Notes under the pieces: generated by a model
Database searches by the model: none
Told to the model about the DNA's origin: nothing
What the model saw: only the letters and a program-made list of their open reading frames with translations
Assembly (NCBI GenBank): GCA_964555645.1
Contig: CAZKTA010000040.1
Location: 1 to 10,711, forward strand
Origin: DTLC01 sp964555645
Lineage (GTDB): Bacteria > Verrucomicrobiota > Verrucomicrobiia > Limisphaerales > DTLC01
Length of the DNA: 10,711 bases
Direction: 5' to 3'
Made by a program: the position numbers and the translations under genes
Part shown: in pieces, positions 7,901 through 10,711 of the stretch
Position numbering within the stretch: position 1 is the first letter of the stretch
Layout: every line of letters starts with the position of its first letter

Positions 7901-10711
7901 TTTGTACCATTAAACCGCCACTGATAACTCAACGGCGCCGAGCCTGTGGCACTAACACAGAAGCTCGCTGTTGAGCCCGCGCACACAGCTTGGTTGAGAG
8001 GGTTGGTGGTGATCACCGGGCCAAATAGCACACTCAGTACCGCATTGGAACTTATGACCGAACCACAACTGTTGCTGACCAACACCGAGTAATTACCCGC
8101 ATTGGCAGCCTGGACATTGGTGATGACCAGGCAATTGCCGACCGCACCCGCAATGTTTGTACCATTAAACCGCCACTGATAACTCAACGGCGCCGAGCCT
8201 GTGGCACTAACACAGAAGCTCGCTGTTGAGCCCGCGCACACAGCTTGGTTTGTCGGACCAACCACACTTACATCGCTTAACACTGTCAAAGAAGCACTGT
8301 TGGTGGCTTTCATATTGTTTGCTCCGGCGACCACCACTGTGTAAGTGCCAGCGTCTGCGCTAGATACATTAGTGAGAACCAAGTCGTTAGACGTTTGGCC
8401 GAGAAGAGCAACACCGTTCCTGCTCCAGGAATAGGTGAATGGACCTGTGCCAGCGGCAGTTGCAGTGAAAACAATTCCCGTGTAGCCGGGGCACAAGGTC
8501 CGGCTCGAAGGAGTGATGGTTACTGAGATCGCCCGACAAATCGAGGCTGCAATAAGTTCGTACACCTTGTAGAGTTGGGTAGAATTTGTGGCGAAGTGAT
8601 AATTGTTTGTATTGGGGGCAGAAGCGATGTTAAGCATCAGATTTGTGTCTGCGTCCGTGCCTAAGGCCACCGTGACCAGGTGTATACCGTCAAGTTTTGC
8701 AGCGTTTGCATTTGTGTAAACCCAACCCACGGTGTTTGTGGGGCTGTTCTGTCCGTCGCTTAAAATGACCATCACGGGCAACGCACTGGAGTTGCGGCGA
8801 ATACTTCTCAACTCGGCATGGGCATTGGTAATGCCGTAGTCAATGCGCGTGCCGAATGATGTGGTCAAATTGGTTATCGCCGAAATCACCGCCGCCAAAT
8901 TTGTGGTCAAGGGCTGGTTGTTGAAGCTGTTGCTCCAAAACGAAACTAGCCCGGCCTGGTCCAGGTTTGGAAACAGACGAGTCACAAAATTGGAAGCTGC
9001 GAGTTGGGCTGCGCGGATTTTGCTGAGCCCGTCCCCAAGGTTGTTTGTCATTGAACTGGACCTGTCTATGACAAGCATCACATCAAGGGCCGGGAAGCAT
9101 GATTGCACAGTTAACAACGCCGGCGCACTGGTGACCGACCCGCCGCTGTTGCCAACAGTAACCGAGTAGTGTCCTGTATTTGTCAATTGGACATTTGAAA
9201 GCCACAGCACAGGGTTTGTAGCGCCTGGCACCGCGTTTGTCCCATTGAAAAACCACTGGTAACTCAAAGGCTCGACACCTTGCGCAACAACCTGCATGCC
9301 CACAGTGGCGCCCACCAAAGCCGATTTGCTGGTCGGGTTTGTAACTATAGTTGGGGGCGGAGGACACTTGCCAAATGCGCGAGCTGCACTAATAGCTGCG
9401 ATCTCGTTGGAAGACAGCGCACGCGTGTAAAAGGAAATCTCATCAATACGCCCCATGAACGACTGTGTTGTCGAAATGCTTGTGCCACCTATTGAAACCC
9501 AATTTGTTGAAGTTGTCACGCTGCCTGCATTTGTTCTAACTGCAGCCAGCATCCCGTTTGTATAGAGGCACAAGTTGCTGCCGTTCCATGTCATTGCAAG
9601 GTGAGACCAATTGTTTGCCGACAATCTGCCGGCGCTGAAAGCCACCAGCGTATTTGTGCCCACTCTTACATACGCTGCAACATTCGACGCCCCATCGTGG
9701 GCGTAAAGCGCATAGCAAACGTTGTTTGTCCCTAACTCCTTGACGAACACCGCGCGCCTATTGGTCAACAACTCCGGATACACCCATGCCTCGACAGTGA
9801 AATTGGATGATGAAAACGACTGCGAATGAGCAATCCTGACGTAACTGTTGGAATGATAAAAGGCTGAGCCAACCATCCCGTTCGTGTATCTTACAGCGCC
9901 AAGATTTGTAATCCCGTGGTTTGCGCCTATCGTGTCCATCGTGTTACCCTCAGCCTTCCACCAAGCGACTAGATTTGACGGCCAAGGAAAACAATTTGAT
10001 TTGACAGTTAAAACCGCAACCGCGCTGGTCACAGCCCCGAAACTGTTGGATACTACCGCTCTGTAAAAGCCTGCATGAAAACTTTGCACAAACTCCAACA
10101 TGTACACGTTTGAAGTTGCCCCGGCAATATTCGTCCCATTACGTTGCCATTGATAGACCAAAGGCGGCGCACCAATAGCTCCTACAGTAAAAATCGCCGT
10201 GCGCCCTTGTGGTACCTCCTGATTTGTTGGACCCGCTGTAATAGCTGGGAATCCCAGTACCGTCAGCGAGGCAACCGCACTAGTAACTGAAGCACAAGAA
10301 TTACCCACCACGACGGAGTAAGCACCCGCATCGGCTAATTGAACATTAGTTTTGGTGTAACTGTTGGCAGTTGCGCCGGTAATGTTCGTACCATTAAACC
10401 GCCATTGGTAACTCAACGGCGCGAAGCCCGTTGCCACCACTGTAAAGGTCACGTTTGCGCCTGCGTTGGTCGTGACGCTTGCAGGGTTGGTGGTGATCAC
10501 CGGGCCAAATAGCACACTCAGTACCGCATTGGAACTTATGACCGAACCACAACTGTTGCTGACCAACACCGAGTAATTACCCGCATTGGCAGCCTGGACA
10601 TTGGTGATGACCAGGCAATTGCCGACCGCACCCGCAATGTTTGTACCATTAAACCGCCACTGATAACTCAACGGCGGTACGCCAGCAGCCGCCACCGTGA
10701 ACGTAACACTG
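1..10711 (-). CDS. Giant multidomain RHS/YD-repeat surface protein, partial at both ends
   Basis: A single minus-strand frame is open across the entire window (about 3570 codons, no stop), with neither start nor stop codon present. The translation is a chain of extracellular beta-sandwich modules (eight Ig-like, LamG, VWA, PKD, Big_17-like, cadherin-like), a beta-propeller and a C-terminal RHS core with about 28 YD repeats. Domain homology is continuous in one frame from end to end, so I see no frameshift. Such architecture is known from very large secreted or surface-anchored proteins, and I infer a role in adhesion, contact with other cells or delivery of a C-terminal effector; the effector, signal peptide and any sorting signal would lie outside the window. 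Thr-Asn dipeptides are very frequent, as I associate with Verrucomicrobiota. No neighbouring gene is visible. Coding status is nearly certain; biological function is inferred only. Confidence 0.97.
1921..2601 (-). other. RHS N-terminal segment, residues 2704-2930
   Basis: KLGQFTFSVEDLVIPV is followed by NGIPITVVRTYDSRN and FGPGWTLALH, the characteristic entry of RHS-type proteins (P-V-x-G-I-P-I-x-V-x-R-T-Y-D-S, then D-F-G-x-G-W). It continues through LTLPDGRRTTFAF and FDFRGFVLETLDGTRYILERE, the usual strand-rich opening of the RHS shell. A small cysteine cluster, PCACSMGSDYRGC followed by another Cys at YCLDQ, lies in an insertion. In characterised RHS proteins this part forms the plug end of the shell. 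Confidence 0.9.
2602..2979 (-). other. Ig-like domain leading into the RHS core, residues 2578-2703
   Basis: The segment includes LVGTIGDPDPEDTNIKF, LTALNLEQFENGTYEIEL and NVTDGYSLTSDRKRF. This resembles the beta-sandwich often found immediately before RHS cores in environmental bacteria: a V-x-G-x-x-x-D strand, a short leucine-rich strand, N-G-x-Y-x-I-x-L, then x-x-D-G, then the linker into KLGQFTF. The boundary is approximate. Confidence 0.7.
2983..3270 (-). other. Big_17-type Ig domain C, residues 2481-2576
   Basis: PTVNFISPLDGFYLQLP, LILTVAASPTVTNVTYFLED, GFRFVWVNPPAGRLWL and AVATDTNGNQG follow the Big_17 order. The F-x-W-x-N-x-P-x-G and A-x-A-x-D-x-x-G elements are well preserved. Confidence 0.85.
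3277..3558 (-). other. Cadherin-like (Big_9-type) domain B, residues 2385-2478
   Basis: The motifs APPIAVDD, HVLDNDYDLNLDPLTVI, AIYYSPEPYVYGDVVFYYLVAD and ARAWAKVTV-like closing strands fit a cadherin-like module of the Big_9 type (V-L-x-N-D-x-D-x-x-x-D-x-L-x-V). The acidic N-D-Y-D-x-N-x-D stretch is the usual calcium-binding element of such repeats. Confidence 0.88.
3577..3867 (-). other. Big_17-type Ig domain B, residues 2282-2378
   Basis: VRLTAPASNAIF, ITLAAEVTN, ITNVVFVYSTQD, YTFTWMLVPPGSYTLYAYAIN and EPVQITVQP follow the Big_17 order, including the P-Y-x-F-x-W and P-x-G-x-Y-x-L-x-A-x-A signatures. It probably acts as a stalk module. Confidence 0.88.
3868..4269 (-). other. ASH/choice-of-anchor-like beta-sandwich region, residues 2148-2281
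   Basis: After KLDVYWGTNRLLNGSTIF and a strand SLNLEITNIFTLSN comes FEITPNIDFKFLESGQTTN followed by ISVIITSIAMGRAKAALTI. The latter resembles the ASPM-SPD2-Hydin/choice-of-anchor D pattern, in which a strand, an E-x-G-Q-x-x-x turn and a V-x-F-x-P strand precede a closing A-x-L-x-I strand. The match is partial and the family call is tentative; a secreted beta-sandwich is the safer statement. Confidence 0.5.
4270..4620 (-). other. Cysteine-rich segment with a degenerate cadherin-like end, residues 2031-2147
   Basis: The segment holds eight cysteines in about 70 residues. They include Cys in LTLCLTG, two in LCVYRNAPFC, one in DYSC followed three residues later by another (CVSC), and a CVC pair after HPRH. 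The end, WDGTDIFTWTVARPNG, matches the closing motif of a cadherin-like (Big_9) module, and FTQPLYGSL matches its middle. I read it as a cadherin-like domain interrupted by a cysteine-rich loop, perhaps disulfide-stabilised or metal-binding. No family match is claimed. Confidence 0.6.
4621..4923 (-). other. Cadherin-like (Big_9-type) domain A, residues 1930-2030
   Basis: The motifs NVLDVLANDALKG, APARHGSA, GTVIVYSSEHGFYGEDRFTY and TITDALG are those of tandem cadherin-like modules: V-L-x-N-D, then x-x-G-x-v, Y-x-P/S-x-x-x-F-x-G-x-D-x-F-x-Y-x-I-x-D. These usually act as calcium-stiffened stalk units. Confidence 0.85.
4981..5340 (-). other. Beta-sandwich companion domain after the propeller, residues 1791-1910
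   Basis: The segment contains YNYSDMTGYV, GFWSVVHDSG, WGLFLWDATTPPGTDVKVEV and GRYLQIRVTLSRN. I recall a similar block following the same kind of propeller in other bacterial proteins (a pattern from memory, not a search result). Aromatic and hydrophobic residues alternate as in a jelly-roll. It could be a carbohydrate-binding sandwich, but no ligand site can be identified. Family assignment is uncertain. Confidence 0.6.
5392..6660 (-). other. Streptogramin-lyase-like (Vgb/NHL-type) beta-propeller, residues 1351-1773
   Basis: Repeated blade motifs of the form V-D-x-x-G-x-V-W-V occur with their Trp, or Ile in the divergent third, near residues 1392, 1445, 1514, 1565, 1607, 1660, 1708 and 1757. 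Examples are DKYGNVWVANRN, DANNNVWVGGRS, DYDGNVWIAVSGG and DAFGKVWVANQGG. Each is often followed by a turn such as VRIDAITGQV or KIDPLT. Spacing is mostly 42 to 69 residues. Eight motifs fit a seven- or eight-bladed propeller closed by the first strand. The third blade carries an acidic loop, DRDGDGYI, that resembles a calcium-binding loop. The fold resembles virginiamycin B lyase, but lyase activity is not implied: in long surface proteins such propellers more often serve as binding scaffolds. Confidence 0.9.
6661..6945 (-). other. PKD/REJ-like domain B, residues 1256-1350
   Basis: The start PPVVDAGPDKVIYLP is the textbook opening of this module type. It continues with EVTLTGSAMDDG, VVWSVVSAPPGA, and GLYVIRLSAFDG, and ends with CTITVLP. 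It lies immediately upstream of the propeller, an arrangement that I recall from other large extracellular proteins of environmental bacteria (from memory, not searched). Confidence 0.88.
6946..7221 (-). other. PKD/REJ-like domain A, residues 1164-1255
   Basis: The opening VDAGPLQAILM is followed by VTIQLQGRG, ATYVWTQVSGPAQVSF, FGAPGQYVLRLTGSN and TDDVIITV. This is the pattern of PKD/REJ-type beta-sandwich modules (DAG start, W-x-x-x-S-G-P, then G-x-Y-x-L-R-L). It is followed directly by a second, related domain. The role is probably structural. Confidence 0.85.
7222..7500 (-). other. Big_17-type bacterial Ig domain, residues 1071-1163
   Basis: The motifs VQIIAPTNG, LSLTALAADPDGEIARVSFY, IGDGLRIG and PGTYSVTAVALDNQG follow the standard Big_17 order: an APxxG opening, A-x-D-x-D-G-x-I/V-x-x-V-x-F-Y, and a closing G-x-Y-x-x-T-A-x-A-x-D. 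These modules are spacers in extracellular enzymes and adhesins. It links the Ig array to the PKD pair. Confidence 0.9.
7513..7770 (-). other. Ig-like domain 8, residues 981-1066
   Basis: An Ig-like module with VTTNAGANVVFC, SYTWYKNNALL and TQADAGSYTIVVSG. Its first 20 or so residues share exact DNA with the other repeat copies, and then it diverges. Cysteines at 1003 (B strand), 1030 (E strand) and 1052 (F-G) match three of the four in domains 6 and 7. It ends the Ig array; a proline-rich linker (SPQPTPP) follows. Confidence 0.9.
7744..7995. repeat. Direct repeat copy A (252 bp), tandem with copy B
   Basis: Identical to 7999-8250. The three bases after each copy differ (gag at 7996-7998, tgt at 8251-8253), as do the three before copy A. 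It encodes most of domain 7 and the beginning of domain 8. Confidence 0.97.
7771..8025 (-). other. Ig-like domain 7, residues 896-980
   Basis: The second member of the tandem pair, with the same motifs and four cysteines (910, 918, 945, 967). It differs from domain 6 essentially only at the linker, NPLNQ against GPTNQ. The perfect DNA identity with domain 6 implies a very recent duplication or ongoing sequence homogenisation. Confidence 0.93.
7999..8250. repeat. Direct repeat copy B (252 bp), tandem with copy A
   Basis: This stretch is base-for-base identical to 7744-7995 (checked along the full 252 bases) with an offset of 255 bp, exactly 85 codons. The repeat therefore preserves the frame and duplicates one Ig-domain period. 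It encodes most of domain 6 and the start of domain 7. Confidence 0.97.
8026..8271 (-). other. Ig-like domain 6, residues 814-895
   Basis: A complete Ig-like module, protein-identical to domain 7 over almost its full length because the underlying DNA is a perfect tandem repeat. Motifs are NQAVCAGSTASFC, SYQWRFNGTNIAG and ANAGNYSVLVSNSCG. It has four cysteines (825, 833, 860, 882), and the canonical Ig F-strand Y-x-C reads Y-S-V, so any disulfides must differ from the classical B-F bond. Confidence 0.93.
8272..8529 (-). other. Ig-like domain 5, residues 728-813
   Basis: An Ig-like module following VWA, with the C strand TYSWSRNGVALLG and the F strand SADAGTYTVVVAG. It has a single cysteine near the start (TLCPG) and no obvious intradomain partner. 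It is diverged from the duplicated copies. Confidence 0.88.
8536..9099 (-). other. von Willebrand factor A domain with intact MIDAS, residues 538-725
   Basis: The first strand and metal-site motif read LDVMLVIDRSSSM, giving D-x-S-x-S at Asp549, Ser551 and Ser553. The second MIDAS element is Thr621 in TSFGTRIDYGI, and the third is Asp652 in MVILSDGQNS. All five expected metal-coordinating positions are therefore present. The domain then shows a typical strand, LVTVALGTDAD, and ends in a helix near YKVYELIAASI. Its length of about 188 residues is normal. VWA domains with an intact site bind a divalent cation and commonly mediate adhesion or protein-protein contact. Here it sits in the Ig array, likely as an exposed head. 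The terminal Cys538 and Cys725 may form a disulfide closing the domain. Confidence 0.96.
9103..9354 (-). other. Ig-like domain 4, residues 453-536
   Basis: An Ig-like module between LamG and VWA. It has TIVTNPTSKSALVG at the start, SYQWFFNGTN as the C strand and LTNTGHYSVTVGNSGG as the F strand. It has no cysteines; the position corresponding to the F-G cysteine of its relatives is Gly. It probably serves as a rigid spacer between two binding domains. Confidence 0.9.
9364..9993 (-). other. LamG/concanavalin-like (laminin G_3 type) domain, residues 240-449
   Basis: The domain begins NLVAWWKAEGNTMD, the usual opening of bacterial LamG_3 modules (W-x-x-E/D-G-N-x-x-D). It continues with FTVEAWVYPE, NWSHLAMTWNG, LCLYTNG and FMGRIDEISFYTRALSSNEI, the standard order of strands and the conserved closing motif of the family. 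It is bracketed by Cys240 and Cys449, which could form a disulfide closing the domain. The length of about 210 residues is normal. LamG jelly-rolls usually bind carbohydrate or protein ligands, often with calcium, so this is a likely ligand-binding head. The specific ligand cannot be read from the sequence. Confidence 0.95.
10003..10251 (-). other. Ig-like domain 3, residues 154-236
   Basis: A complete Ig-like module with the core VYQWQRNGTNIAG and a diverged F strand, FHAGFYRAVVSN, where the usual Asp before Ala-Gly is replaced by His. It contains no cysteine. It directly precedes the LamG domain and shares little DNA identity with the repeat copies, so it appears to be an older duplicate. 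Confidence 0.88.
10252..10509 (-). other. Ig-like domain 2, residues 68-153
   Basis: A complete Ig-like module. It opens with the linker-like GPVITTNP, has the core SYQWRFNGTNITG and the F-strand signature LADAGAYSVVVGNSC. It is very similar to domain 1 but not part of the exact DNA repeat, apart from the first part of the domain (down to 10450). It lacks both the B-strand and the E-strand cysteine, and keeps one in the F-G region. Such repeats act as stalk or spacer modules in bacterial surface proteins. Confidence 0.9.
10450..10676. repeat. Dispersed repeat copy C (227 bp), identical to 7711-7937
   Basis: The sequence matches 7711-7937 without a difference at an offset of 2739 bp (913 codons, frame preserved). 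It covers the end of domain 1 and the first part of domain 2. The match starts 33 bp further out (position 7711) than the tandem pair, and breaks at 7938/10677 between the B and C strands of the Ig fold. Confidence 0.96.
10510..10710 (-). other. Ig-like domain 1 (partial), residues 1-67
   Basis: This is the C-terminal part of a bacterial Ig-like (I-set type) domain, cut by the window edge just before its B strand. The C-strand core SYQWRFNGTNI and the F-strand signature NAGNYSVLVSN are both clear, where the usual Ig pattern is W then D-x-G-x-Y. Most of it is DNA-identical to domains 6 and 7 further along. It has Cys32 (before the E strand) and Cys54 (F-G region), but its B strand reads TFTV, without the cysteine present in the other copies. 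Confidence 0.9.

Noticed and set aside
7744..8250. Possible CRISPR or satellite array from the repeated sequence
   Set aside because: Only two adjacent copies of 252 bp with a 3-bp junction, in frame and encoding Ig domains; there are no short repeats with variable spacers.
7711..10676. Possible mobile element bounded by the direct repeats
   Set aside because: The DNA between the copies encodes in-frame LamG, VWA and Ig domains of the same protein; no transposase, inverted ends or target-site duplication is seen.
1..10711. Possible promoter, terminator, tRNA or internal gene boundary
   Set aside because: Domain homology is continuous in one frame with no stop codon, so there is no intergenic stretch in which such elements would be expected, and I saw no tRNA-like or terminator-like structure that would override this.

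Overview
The whole window lies inside one very large protein-coding gene on the minus strand. The frame whose codons start at positions divisible by 3 is open from 10710 down to 1, about 3570 codons. I translated it line by line and found no stop codon. Neither the start (beyond 10711) nor the stop (before 1) is in the window. There is no intergenic DNA here, and no promoter, terminator or RNA gene. Residue numbers below count from 10710 as residue 1 of the fragment.

The protein is a mosaic of secreted or cell-surface modules. From the N-terminal side (high coordinates) to the C-terminal side (low coordinates) it reads: three immunoglobulin-like domains (the first cut by the window edge); a LamG/concanavalin-like domain; another Ig domain; a von Willebrand factor A domain with an intact metal site; four more Ig domains; a Big_17-type domain; two PKD-type domains; a streptogramin-lyase-like beta-propeller with its companion beta-sandwich; a cadherin-like (Big_9-type) domain; a cysteine-rich segment with a degenerate cadherin-like end; an ASH-like sandwich; Big_17, Big_9 and Big_17 domains; an Ig-like domain that leads into the RHS core; the RHS N-terminal segment; and about 28 YD (RHS) repeats that run off the left edge. 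The expected picture is a long stalk of beta-sandwich modules carrying ligand-binding heads (LamG, VWA, propeller), followed by an RHS shell. In characterised RHS families that shell encloses a variable C-terminal effector, which would lie outside this window.

The organism is most likely a member of the Verrucomicrobiota (Pedosphaera/Limisphaera-like). I infer this from the moderate GC content, the many Ig, LamG and PKD modules, and the dense Thr-Asn dipeptides, a style I associate with giant extracellular proteins of that phylum. A relative in the Planctomycetota or another PVC group cannot be excluded from sequence alone.

The most notable local features are three near-identical copies of Ig-encoding DNA (a perfect 252-bp tandem pair and a 227-bp dispersed copy), which point to recent duplication or gene conversion; a cysteine pattern in the Ig domains that this copying appears to have disrupted; and a cysteine-rich insertion between cadherin-like modules.
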